Shown: positions 52,335-61,523 of the stretch, piece by piece
Layout of the letters: each line of letters opens with the position of its first letter
How positions within the stretch are numbered: the first letter of the stretch is position 1
Source: Eutreptiella sp. 'Long Island Sound 2002'
Taxonomy: Eukaryota > Euglenozoa > Euglenophyceae > Eutreptiales > Eutreptiaceae
Assembly (NCBI GenBank): GCA_964036045.1
Contig: OZ038380.1
Location: forward strand, 189,131,694-189,195,693
Reading direction: 5' to 3'
Length of the DNA stretch: 64,000 nucleotides
Translations under genes and position numbers: made by a program
The notes under the pieces: generated by a model
What the model saw: the letters and a program-made list of their open reading frames with translations, nothing else
Told to the model about the DNA's origin: nothing
The model's database searches: none

Positions 52335-53343
52335 CGGTTCAGTCAAAAGTAATAAATTCTGCATGGGCACACACCCAATGCCTTCGGTTCTACGGAAAGT
52401 CATAGATTCTGCATGGGCAGACGCCCAATGCCTTCCAGGCGCCCAAAAGCAATAAATTTTGCATGGGCACACACCCAATGCCTCCGGTTCTGCGAAAAGT
52501 AATAAATTCTGCATGGGCACACACCCAATGCCTTCCAGTTCTGCCAAAAGCAATAAATTCTGCATGGGCATACACCCAATGCCTTCAAATCTGCCAAAAG
52601 CAATTAATTTTGCATGGGCACACACCCAATGCCTCCGGTTCTGCCAAAAGCAATAAATTCTGCATGGACACACACCCAATGCCTTCGGTTCTGCGAAAAG
52701 GAAAAAATTCTGCACGGGCACGCACCCAACGCATTCACTTCTGCCAAAAGCAATTAATTTTGCATGGGCACACACCCAATGCCTTCAGTTCTGCCAAAAG
52801 TAATTAATTCTGCATGGTTACACACCCAATGCCTCCAGTTCCACCAAAAGTAATAAATTCTGCATGGGCACACACCCAATGCCCTCAGTTCTGCCAAAAG
52901 TAATAAACTCTGCCTGGGCACACATCCAATGCCTTCAATTTTGCCAAAAGTAATAAATTCTGCATGGGCACACACCTGGTGCCTTCAGTTATGCCAAAAG
53001 CAATAAATTCTGCATGGGCACACACCCAACACATTCACTTCCGCCAAAAGCAATAAATTCTGCATAGGCACACGCCCAATGCCTTCAATTTTGCCAAAAG
53101 TAATAAATTCTGCATGGGCACACACCTGGTGCCTTCAGTTCTGCCAAAAGCAATAAATTCTGCATGGGCACACACCCAACACATTCACTTCTGCCAAAAG
53201 CAATAAATTCTGCATAGGCACACGCCCAATGCCTTCAATTTTGCCAAAAGTAATAAATTCTGCATTGGCACACATCCAATGCCTTGAGTTCTGCCAAAAG
53301 CAATAAATTTTGCATGGGCGGCCCTCAGTTTCGCCAAAAGCGG
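52335..53343 (+). repeat. 50-bp minisatellite, about 20 units
   Basis: Each unit contains AATAAATTCTGCATGGGCAC, ACACCCAATGCCTTC and TTCTGCCAAAAGY. The units differ by point changes and a few higher-order duplications are visible (two neighbouring units near 52960-53100 recur near 53110-53230). All frames crossing it are artefacts. Confidence 0.95.
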
Positions 53344-53423
53344 CGCTGAGGGTGGACACAGGTCAACCCCCGCCTGAGTTGCCACACATCCTATAGCTGC
53401 AGCCGTTACACTGCAGTCACTGC

Positions 53424-53760
53424 CGTTACCAATCCAGGGACTATGGGGAGAAGCTGCAACCCGCACCTCACCCGCCACATGGCAAGAGCCCAGGCCGCAG
53501 TGGTGGCGCCTTTGCTTGGCGCAACCAGCCCCCATCCCGTTACCAATCCGGGGACTATGGGGGTTTTGCACCGGTTCCGCAAGCACCACAACCCTCCTTC
53601 TTAGGTGCTGCAAGCACTACAGCACTCCGTCTCAGCTGCTGCAAGTATTGCAGCTCTCCTTCGCTGCCGCACAGCAGCAGTCCTGGAGCTCCAGCTGCTG
53701 CACTGCAGCTTGACACAGTCAGCCCCCGTCCCGTTACCAATCCAAGGACTATGGGGGGGT
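53424..53760 (+). repeat. Three spaced copies of a 30-bp repeat
   Basis: CCGTTACCAATCCNGGGACT and ATGGGG appear at about 53422, 53536 and 53732, separated by unrelated DNA with CTGCAAGCAC-type units. 53,760-55,150 shows no gene; its frames are G/P-rich. Confidence 0.75.
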
Positions 53761-55154
53761 GTTGCCTCCCACTGCACCCGCCGCACGGCAGGGCTGCAGA
53801 GCTGTCCATAGCCAACTGGCGTCACAGATGCGGTGTGCCTGGGCTCAGGCTGATCACACGACCAGCAAAAAGGCTTAAGCTGGACACCTAGCTCTGGGGA
53901 CTTAAAACGGGCCATGTCATTTTATGGCCGTGAGGCAGGGGGGATGGGCCCCTGGGCTCACCGGAAGTTATTTTGGCCCCCACCCCCTTGTTTTCCCTAC
54001 CCCCAGCTGTCACACCGCACGGCGGGACCGCCCCAAAGCACGGAAGCTGCACGGCCTCCAAGCCAAGCCACTGAGCCAAGTGGCTGTTTTGGTCTGCTCC
54101 CAAGTGCCCCGGTCACACGACCCTTGGGAAACTTCCGCGAGTAAGGTGGCCGGGGAGAGGGTCCCCTGTTTTGGGTGCAGGGGCGCCCGTGAGGGTTGTT
54201 CCAGTGCCGCCTTTAGGTGCGCACCCGGGCCCTTCTTGCAGTGGTGTTGTTGCCTCCGGGGGGCTTGTGTGCAGGGGCCATGAGCGGGAACGCCACATAT
54301 ATTTGTTGCCAAGGAGATTGTGGCCTTTTTGTCTGAATGCCTTTCCTTTCCGCATCCATCACCCAACTCAGTTTTCAACCCACTACGTGGTGCTACGCGG
54401 GTCCTGCCGGGAGCTGGCATGCGCGCTAGGAGGTTATGGGGCGTTGGGCATGGGTGGGGGTTGGGTTGGGTTGGGTTGGATCAAGGCCTCGCCTGGTCGC
54501 CTACCCACCGTCCGCGCCGCCTTCCCTGCCGGACCCGACTGGGCGGCCGTACCCGGGTGTCCGGTCACAAGGCCTGCCGGACTGTTGACCGCCCCCAGAC
54601 CCCGCGGTGGCGCTCGCGGGCGGGAGATGCCGCCGCGCCTGTGTGTATGTGCCCTTGTGTGTCTGGGGGGGGGGGGGGGGGCTGTGGCACACCTGCTTGC
54701 TCCATTGTTGTTCGGCCGTGGCGCACATGCCATGGGGACGTGTGTGCCTGGTGCTCCGGGCCCCGGCAGGGAGGCTGGAGAGCCTGACTCTGAGCCCGCC
54801 GGGGGAGATGTGGGCCTGGGCTCGCAACCTCCACGTCACAAGGACATACTACCCAACCACTCCAAGACTGCCTATTGGCACGGGAAGGCGGTGGTACGTG
54901 GCACGACTGGGGTCAGACCCGCACTCCTTGACTGCCTTAGGCACAGGTGGTGCTGCCTCGCGGGCTGGGTCCGGCTCCCACGGCCGAGGGCGTACCCCGG
55001 GCAGGTGGAGGGGCACCAGGGCGCAGAGTGTGCTTCCCTGCCCTGGGTGCCGCCAGTGCTGGCTGCACTGGCTGCGGCGCTACAGCCCGCGTAGACGAGG
55101 GGGCCCAGAGGGCACCACACCCGAATGGCCTCTCCTTTGGCATGGGTGGGGGGA

Positions 55155-55514
55155 GGGGGGGTCAGATTCAATTGATAGATAACAGCCTGTAGATGGTCAT
55201 GCTATGCGTTTGTAACTGTTGCTTGGCGGCTGGAAATACCGCTGCACAGGGACATGGTTGAATTCTGCAGTGCATGCCATATGCATTTCGACATGAAGCC
55301 TGTATAAAGGAAAGAGCACGGTGTCACCGGACACTGTGTTCCCTGTAGGTGGGCGTTGGCCGCTGGACTTCATTACAGTACCTGGACTGAGTACCGCCAT
55401 ATCTGCAACTCTCCTTCCAGACCGAAAGGCGCCTATGGTACCACTGATGAGGATTTTTTTGTGCTGACGTGTGCTTGCTCTTGTGACTAGCACACCACAC
55501 GACTCCAAACGGGA
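55155..55514 (+). repeat. 5' terminal direct repeat (pseudo-LTR)
   Basis: From GGTCAGATTCAATTGATAG to CGACTCCAAACGGG. TATAAAGGA at 55303 may be a TATA-type promoter, about 300 bp before the first ORF. The ends are not TG...CA, unlike true LTRs. The GAAA and CTGATGA strings of a hammerhead core lie at 55422-55452. Confidence 0.85.
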
Positions 55515-55602
55515 GGATAATACGCGATTGCCACGTGGTGAACGGCCACTGCGTTTCGCTGTCTGAACCCTTGCAAGCAACCATCCACAGGAAGTACCAA
55601 CA

Positions 55603-56670
55603 ATGCCTGTGATTTGTACGTACTGCCATGAAGGAGGACACCATATTTCAAACCGCCCTGCTCTGCCGAGTAAATCTGAGTCTGCAAGAGACGGCAGCCC
55701 ACCCTCCCCGTGCTGGTGGTGTGATGGAGACCACTGGTTGAATACATGCCCTAAAAAGGAGGAACGTCGGAAAGCAAAACAATGCATACACTGTGGGTCT
55801 GACAAGCATTGGGTAAAAGCCTGCCCTGAGTTCAACAAAATGAAGGAGGACCCAAGCAGAGGTATCAACAACCTGGTGGTCTGGTGTATGCGCTGCGGTA
55901 CCAAGGACCACAACACAGTGCAGTGCACGGAGACCGGTCGAGCAATCAATATGCCTGATGCCGACGATGGAGTACAGTGCTGCCTGTGGTGTGGAATAAA
56001 AGGTCATGACTGGGAGGAGTGCTTCAAAAGACTGCCTGTTGCGCAACGAGAAATGAATGAAAAACTCACCGAGACGACTTCTCAGCTGGATAGCACCAAG
56101 GACCGCCTAGATGCTCTGGAGCGTCGCGCCGACCGCACAAATGAAGCACTGAGCAACATTCATGATATTGAAGCAGATATTTCAACAATCAAGGGTCAAG
56201 TGGAGAGGCTGCTAAACTGGAAATCTGACACCGAAAAGAGACTGGCCAAGAATGATGAAGAAATGTCTCGCTTTGACAAAGCGTTGAAAGAACATACCAA
56301 AGCCATGCAGAAATCTGACACGCAGTTGATGCAACATCATGCCACGCTGACAGCTTTTGACAAGGCGCTGATCGCAGCAAAAATTATACCGCAATCGGGG
56401 ATGAACAAGCGACCACCAGTAGAGGATGCCACAAACGTGGATCAATTATCCCAGACCACCTCTTCCCCGAGGAATAAACGAGACGGTGCATCAAGTTCCA
56501 CTGCGCCTGCGTCGCCCGACAATCGCCCACGGAAACACAGACCCGGTTCCGCAGACAACGAGTGGTATATGACACTTCAACCTGCTGTTGGGGCTGATCC
56601 TGATGAACTGTGGCTTGAAGCCTTGATGGACGAACTGCCGGTCGACTGGTCGCCTGAAAGGTTCGAATGA
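55603..56670 (+). CDS. Zinc-knuckle and coiled-coil ORF1 of the Penelope-like element
   Basis: A 355-residue frame from the ATG at 55603. The first 145 residues hold five knuckle-like units: CTYCHEGGHH (last Cys missing), CWWCDGDHWLNTC (one residue short), and three canonical C-x2-C-x4-H-x4-C units, CIHCGSDKHWVKAC, CMRCGTKDHNTVQC and CLWCGIKGHDWEEC. Residues about 150-265 form a coiled coil with heptads (LDSTKDRLDALERRADRTNE). A basic, Ser-rich linker and an acidic C-terminus follow. By analogy with Gag and LINE ORF1 proteins it should bind element RNA and multimerise. Penelope-like elements usually lack such a Gag-like ORF. Confidence 0.75.
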   Translation: MPVICTYCHEGGHHISNRPALPSKSESARDGSPPSPCWWCDGDHWLNTCPKKEERRKAKQCIHCGSDKHWVKACPEFNKMKEDPSRGINNLVVWCMRCGTKDHNTVQCTETGRAINMPDADDGVQCCLWCGIKGHDWEECFKRLPVAQREMNEKLTETTSQLDSTKDRLDALERRADRTNEALSNIHDIEADISTIKGQVERLLNWKSDTEKRLAKNDEEMSRFDKALKEHTKAMQKSDTQLMQHHATLTAFDKALIAAKIIPQSGMNKRPPVEDATNVDQLSQTTSSPRNKRDGASSSTAPASPDNRPRKHRPGSADNEWYMTLQPAVGADPDELWLEALMDELPVDWSPERFE

Positions 56671-56804
56671 CTCGAAAATTGGCTAAAGGAATGGTCGTCA
56701 GAGGAGATGCTACATACTATGATGAGCTTGAAAACCGGGGTATCAAGAAACACACGAAATAGAGGCATTCGTACGATTCTTCATGGCACCAAAATACCCC
56801 CAAA

Positions 56805-57872
56805 GTGTTTCGCCTCGCGACCGGCAACGTCTGCTTAGAAGACTTTGACGATGAAATGCAGCTGCTGCAGAACAGGCTCCAGATGGCTCTGCAGAAATTG
56901 TCCCTGGCAAAACGCCTGCTAAGTGCAACACAATCCACGCCAACACCTCAAGCAAGATATGATTACATTCCCGCATTGCTCTCACACTCCTATGACAGCA
57001 TGTTGCGCCATGAGTATGGGTTAGATGCGTCTGGCGTGCGACTGTGGTGTGTACTGCATGCATCCTCTATGGGTGAACGATGGTTATCAGACCCTGAGTC
57101 GGTGAAACAAAGTTTAATCGCTGCAGCACGCACAAAGTCAGAAATTTGGTCGCAACTGAGTCACACTGTGTTTAGGAATAGTCCCCTCACACCCCCGATG
57201 TGGGCTCGCCGCTTCGTCATTTTGGCGCTCAATACAGTTTGCGTCTGGCACCACCCAAAGGCACTATGCAGCACCAGGCACTTTAGTGTGCATGAGCGCT
57301 GGCAGAGATACAATACGAGCCCTGCACCCCCTGCTGTTGACTATATTAGTCACGATGTAACAGGTATGTTCCCTGATTGTGAAAAACAGTGGGTGTGGAG
57401 CACATCCGACGGATATCCTTTCCCTGATCTGTCTGATTTTCACTGTGTGGCAGGCGGGGAATTTCAGCAGGTAACGTGGTACCTGCACACGACACGTGCT
57501 GCTTTGGCTGCAACAGCAAGCCTACAGCGGTTAAGGGTCCATGCATTGTTTAAACACCAGAAGAAAGGTTGGAGTAACCTATGGGCGCCTTCTGACTACC
57601 AGCAACTACTTTGTAATGCATACACACGTGCCATCAGGACTGCCGACAGAGACAGCAACCTGGGTAGATGGGCTGAGTTATTGGAGTTTCGTATCACGCA
57701 TCTTCCCTACCAAAAAAACCCCTTGTTATGGATGATCCGAGCATGCTCACACATACATCAGTGGTCGTTAGCTACGCCTGTTTATGGACACATGATATAT
57801 GTTGTATTCCATGTACACCTGTTTTGCCTTTACATTGGAGTATTACTTGGTAACTCACTAAAGGTGCCCTGA
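56805..57872 (+). CDS. ORF2 of the Penelope-like element: unknown region plus start of GIY-YIG nuclease
   Basis: A 355-residue frame whose first start may lie further upstream in another frame (about 56673-56790 also looks coding, with a stop at 56760). The first 320 residues are unrecognised and rich in Trp and His. The end has MIYVVFH (57792) and LYIGV (57828-57842), the two strands of a GIY-YIG domain. The frame stops at 57872, but the domain goes on in another frame with QLRKHNKEWL (Arg at 57884, His at 57890) and then in the RT frame. I infer that this ORF and the next were once one polyprotein. Confidence 0.65.
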   Translation: MFRLATGNVCLEDFDDEMQLLQNRLQMALQKLSLAKRLLSATQSTPTPQARYDYIPALLSHSYDSMLRHEYGLDASGVRLWCVLHASSMGERWLSDPESVKQSLIAAARTKSEIWSQLSHTVFRNSPLTPPMWARRFVILALNTVCVWHHPKALCSTRHFSVHERWQRYNTSPAPPAVDYISHDVTGMFPDCEKQWVWSTSDGYPFPDLSDFHCVAGGEFQQVTWYLHTTRAALAATASLQRLRVHALFKHQKKGWSNLWAPSDYQQLLCNAYTRAIRTADRDSNLGRWAELLEFRITHLPYQKNPLLWMIRACSHIHQWSLATPVYGHMIYVVFHVHLFCLYIGVLLGNSLKVP

Positions 57873-57971
57873 TCACTCAACTACGTAAGCACAACAAGGA
57901 GTGGCTCAGAGGACAGCCCTTTTTATAACCTACTGTGTCGGACAGGAATTCAGCACTGGACTATTGCCCCT

Positions 57972-60323
57972 TTGCAATGGACGGACTGCGAAACAACCGC
58001 ATGTTTTTTAGAGAGAGCCTGGTGGTCTAAGTGGCAGAGATGGGCCCTGAACGCGTGCGCACCGGCTGTACCTGCATCACATGACACACAGACACCGCCA
58101 CCACAACATACGAAACGACTGGCCACAGTGTTGCGTCGCCTGCACACAGCACGCATCGACAGAGACTATGCGCAGTGCCACTTTCTCCAAAAGGAAGCTG
58201 CTGCCATTTGCTCAGGATTGAACATCCCTTATGTGCCTACACCCGTTGTTAAAGTGCCAGACCTAACTGGTCCCCAACGTGCTGCAATTGGTTCAGTGAT
58301 CCGCAGTCTGGTTAAGAAGGTGCCTGTCCCACGCTGGCACAAACAGGCTATTAGGGCTTCCATTCGCGTGGTACAGACGGTGCCTCACTCATTACGTAAA
58401 GTGGTGGAGAAACAGGGGAATGCATTAGCATGGAGTGCGGAACCCCCGGAATGTCGGTGCAACAGTCAGTACAGGCATTTGTGGGAGAGTGCAGGTGATA
58501 TAACAATTCTTGATGGCCATTTTGCGTTACTTCCGGTTACTATATATCAGCACGACAGTGTCCTGCGGTCAGGCGATCCGTTGCCGCAACATGGGCAGAA
58601 GTCTCGGTGTGAAACGGTGGCAGGCTTAGAACGGTTGGCTGGTAGTCTACACGCCGAGCACCCACCTTGGCGGTCTGCTTTACCCCTTGATCTTTTCAAT
58701 GAATCTGGGTCCGATCTCAAACGTGTTTGCCAAGTTGTGGAAAATCTCTGTTCTGTGGCGTATGTGCGCATTGTGGATAAACACTCGTCAACCATGTGGG
58801 CATTTTGTAGACGATGGGCCTGGGATGAGCATATCAGGTTTGTAAAAGACGAGGGGTATCAGCCCGTTGATAAATCAGTGCTGCAAGTGTCCCGGATACT
58901 GAAAGAGAGGGTGTCAGAACATGGCTGGAAAGCAGGAACAAATGCACGCATCGCCCTGATGTACCTGTTGGGGAAAGCCAAATCCCTGCGGCTACCAGAT
59001 ATTCTCTGGAGACCTATAGCGGCGGCCAACAGACCGTTTGTCAGCAGGAACACGTTGCGCATTGCAGCGCGTGCTTTTACCTGTTTTTTGAGATGTCTGT
59101 GCACCGAAGTGACCGCAGCTATTTTAGCCCTGCGAATTTCTGATATAGCCCCTTGGTTGAATGACTTAAGTCAGTGGGGAGCAACCTGTATTGGCGAGGC
59201 GGACTGCAAAGAGCAGTTCAACCGCATCAAGCCCAGCACTACTTTAGAGGAGATTAGAGAGGCGTCTCAATTTTTATACCAGAAGCGTCGCTGGGGGAGC
59301 ACAGACATTGTCTGGAGCGTACACCGTGATTGTAAGGCATTGGATAGGGCAGGAAAGGCAGCGTCAGCCTCATTCTGGCATCTGAGCCATGCGGAATTAG
59401 AGAGTATGGTGTGTTTTTCTCTCACTGAGGACAACACGGTCTGGTGTGCTGGGTCCCTATGGAAAAGGAGTGGGGAAATACCTATGGGGGGGTCCTTCAG
59501 TGCGCAGTGCGCAGATCTGCATAGCATCTGGGCTATGAAGAAAAACGTGGATATCATGAAACAGTTTGGGAAACTGGTGAGAACGGTCCCATTCCCGTTG
59601 TGGGAAACCCCTGCAGGCAATATAGTTTCGCTTTCCCAATTCAGGGATAACGTGAACGTCGCTGCCAAAGGCCCCACGGCACCACAGGAGATGTCCCGCG
59701 TGTGTTCAGCGTTGAGCGATTGCTGGGGGCTGCCTGTACTATGTGACTGTTTGAGTGAGGGTGATGAATGCACAGGCGTATGCATGTCTCAGCGACTTTG
59801 CATTTTAGGACTGACTGTCCATGTCGGAGAGACTGTGGTATGTTACTCAACCCCGTCAGCACTGAACAATCAATGGATTTTAAAGTGGGGACCGAGCCTG
59901 CAGAGCCCCTGGGCCATGAATGCAGCCAGCCTGAGCAATATTTTCACAGGTTCCCTCGTCAATTCAATGCCTTTTCAATTTTCCTGGTCCTGCTTTTTAC
60001 TGAGTGTGTCCAGTTGGATGCAACTTGCGTTTCTGTGTGGGCACTCAGCGTCGGTGATTCTCAGAGCCATGAAAGCGGCGGTGCATAAATGTTGCAGCTG
60101 CTCAGAGTGGTGTGTTGAGGCCTCGATTGGATGGGCTGTGGTACAGGGGAGGAATTTACCCACCTCACCGAAAGACGCCGGTGGCTTACTTCAGAGGTGG
60201 CTCCAACAGCAAGCCTATTGGTCCGATGTAAAGTATGCCTGTTGGCATGTGCCACATGAGGGCTCCTGCAGTGAACACTGTGCAGCATGGAACAGTGATT
60301 ACCATATGTTATCGCATATATAA
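57972..60323 (+). CDS. Penelope-type reverse transcriptase with GIY-YIG C-terminal part (FRDN active site)
   Basis: A 783-residue frame; the frame is open upstream to about 57918, so the start is nominal. Residues about 1-30 finish the GIY-YIG domain (catalytic Glu in LERAWW, Asn in LNAC). RIVDKHSSTMWAF (about 268) matches the DKG motif special to Penelope-like RTs. Motif A is EADCKEQFNRI (Asp about 411), motif B is EIPMGGSFSAQCADL (about 502), and motif C is SQFRDNVNV (Asp 559, Asn 560). The Asn replaces the second catalytic Asp of YxDD. The 200 residues after motif C are Cys/Trp-rich and hydrophobic. The enzyme would prime reverse transcription at nicked target DNA. Confidence 0.75.
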   Translation: MQWTDCETTACFLERAWWSKWQRWALNACAPAVPASHDTQTPPPQHTKRLATVLRRLHTARIDRDYAQCHFLQKEAAAICSGLNIPYVPTPVVKVPDLTGPQRAAIGSVIRSLVKKVPVPRWHKQAIRASIRVVQTVPHSLRKVVEKQGNALAWSAEPPECRCNSQYRHLWESAGDITILDGHFALLPVTIYQHDSVLRSGDPLPQHGQKSRCETVAGLERLAGSLHAEHPPWRSALPLDLFNESGSDLKRVCQVVENLCSVAYVRIVDKHSSTMWAFCRRWAWDEHIRFVKDEGYQPVDKSVLQVSRILKERVSEHGWKAGTNARIALMYLLGKAKSLRLPDILWRPIAAANRPFVSRNTLRIAARAFTCFLRCLCTEVTAAILALRISDIAPWLNDLSQWGATCIGEADCKEQFNRIKPSTTLEEIREASQFLYQKRRWGSTDIVWSVHRDCKALDRAGKAASASFWHLSHAELESMVCFSLTEDNTVWCAGSLWKRSGEIPMGGSFSAQCADLHSIWAMKKNVDIMKQFGKLVRTVPFPLWETPAGNIVSLSQFRDNVNVAAKGPTAPQEMSRVCSALSDCWGLPVLCDCLSEGDECTGVCMSQRLCILGLTVHVGETVVCYSTPSALNNQWILKWGPSLQSPWAMNAASLSNIFTGSLVNSMPFQFSWSCFLLSVSSWMQLAFLCGHSASVILRAMKAAVHKCCSCSEWCVEASIGWAVVQGRNLPTSPKDAGGLLQRWLQQQAYWSDVKYACWHVPHEGSCSEHCAAWNSDYHMLSHI

Positions 60324-60510
60324 CAGCGAACAGTGTACGTGATACCAAATGGCGGGGGGAGGGCGGGTCAGATTCAATTGATAGATAACAGCCTGTAGAT
60401 GGTCATGCTATGCGTTTGTAACTGTTGCTTGGCGGCTGGAAATACCGCTGCACAGGGACAGGGTTGAATTCTGCAGTGCATGCCATATGCATTTCGACAT
60501 GAAGCCTGTA

Positions 60511-61310
60511 CCCCAGCCCCCCCCCCCCCCCCGTGTCCAAGAACCACCTTGCGCAAGAACCAACCCCTGGTTCCGCGGTCAAATTCTCGCATCACTTTTT
60601 TTACCAGGGTAGTGGGGTTTTCATGTTTCTGGTGGATGTAGGACAGCTATTCAGGTGTGCAGGACATCATTTCATGTGTGTTACTACGGGTCCCCCCATC
60701 AGGGGGGACCCTATCAGTCACTCACAGGCGCACATACCCCTTAAACCCCTCCCCCCTGCTCTGGACCCCTTCCCCGAAGCAACCAGCCCCTGACAAGCTT
60801 GGCACATGTGTTCAACAACAAGCTGTTTTTCACAAGGGACATCATGGATGATGATGCAGTCCCCATGCATTTTAACGTCCCAGAACCCAAGCCTAAGCCT
60901 AAGCCGAAGCCAGCTCCAAAGGCGACTGCAGCACCGAAGCCTGGCCCCAAAGGGCAGCACAGACAGGAATTCAGGATGGTGTATCACAGGAAGAAGGGTA
61001 TTACGTCTCAGCCAGTTGAACAGTACATCATCCCATGCACGTTGGAAGGCACACTACAGCCCAGTCAGCTGAGATTCACTCCTTTGGTGTTCATTTGTCA
61101 ACGTGGTTAACTGTGGGAAAGGAGAGGGCACGCATGTCTCGGCGCAACGCGCCGGAAAATTTTTTTTACGCGGTACGGGGTTACCCATGGCTGTGCGCAA
61201 GAACCAACCCCTGGTTCCGCGGTCAAATTTAGGGGGACAGGTGTGCGCAAGAACCGACCCCTGGTTCCGCGGTCAAACATTGCTGGTTCCTGGACACGGG
61301 GGGGGGGGGG
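60511..61310 (+). mobile_element. 800-bp TIR element capped by poly-C/poly-G, inserted in the 3' pseudo-LTR
   Basis: The 5' pseudo-LTR provides the empty site (CCTGTATAAAGG). GTA (or TA) is present on both sides here, so the duplication is 2-3 bp. The ends are C run-GTGTCCAAGAACCA and TGGTTCCTGGACAC-G run. The GCGCAAGAACC/TGGTTCCGCGGTCAAA block appears once near the left end and twice near the right end. A TA or TWA duplication fits Tc1/mariner or PIF/Harbinger; no transposase was recognised. Confidence 0.85.
60799..61110 (+). CDS. Hypothetical ORF inside the 800-bp TIR element
   Basis: A 103-residue frame; a methionine at 60845 (MDDDAVPMHFNVPEPK) is a likelier start. A Lys-Pro repeat (PKPKPKPKPAPK) is followed by a basic segment. 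It is not a known transposase. An overlapping upstream frame (60533-60793) has VFMFLVDVGQLF. Neither is strongly supported. Confidence 0.25.
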   Translation: MAHVFNNKLFFTRDIMDDDAVPMHFNVPEPKPKPKPKPAPKATAAPKPGPKGQHRQEFRMVYHRKKGITSQPVEQYIIPCTLEGTLQPSQLRFTPLVFICQRG

Positions 61311-61523
61311 GTATAAAGGAAAGAGCACGGTGTCACCGGACACTGTGTTCTCTGTAGGTGGGCGTTGGCCGCTGGACTTCATTACAGTACCTGGACTGAG
61401 TACCGCCATATCTGCAACTCTCCTTCCAGACCGAAAGGCGCCTATGGTACCACTGATGAGGATTTTTTTGTGCTGACGTGTGCTTGCTCTTGTGACTAGC
61501 ACACCACACGACTCCAAACGGGG

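Larger units (their letters stand above)
55155..61523 (+). mobile_element. Penelope-like retroelement (permuted GIY-YIG/RT type) with terminal direct repeats
   Basis: Two near-identical 360-bp direct repeats bound the element (55155-55514, and 60361-61523 with an 800-bp insertion). The interior encodes, in order, a zinc-knuckle/coiled-coil protein, an unrecognised region, a GIY-YIG nuclease and a reverse transcriptase. Penelope-like elements carry such pseudo-LTRs and a GIY-YIG nuclease; the nuclease lies before the RT only in the Chlamys/Naiad group known from green algae, protists and invertebrates. Near-identity of the repeats indicates recent insertion, but the coding part has frame breaks. 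No target duplication was found. Confidence 0.8.
60361..61523 (+). repeat. 3' terminal direct repeat, split by an 800-bp insertion
   Basis: 60361-60510 and 61311-61523 together match the 5' repeat with only a few changes (for example GGGACAGGG for GGGACATGG, and TTCTCTG for TTCCCTG). The split is at CCTGTA|TAAAGG. Confidence 0.9.

Noticed and set aside
52335-53343. Regular 50-bp repeats suggest a CRISPR array.
   Set aside because: There are no unique spacers: the whole unit repeats with point changes, and the context is eukaryotic with no cas-like genes.
55155-61523. A standard LTR retrotransposon (Gypsy or Copia).
   Set aside because: The RT has Penelope-type motifs and a GIY-YIG nuclease; no protease, integrase or TG...CA repeat ends are present.
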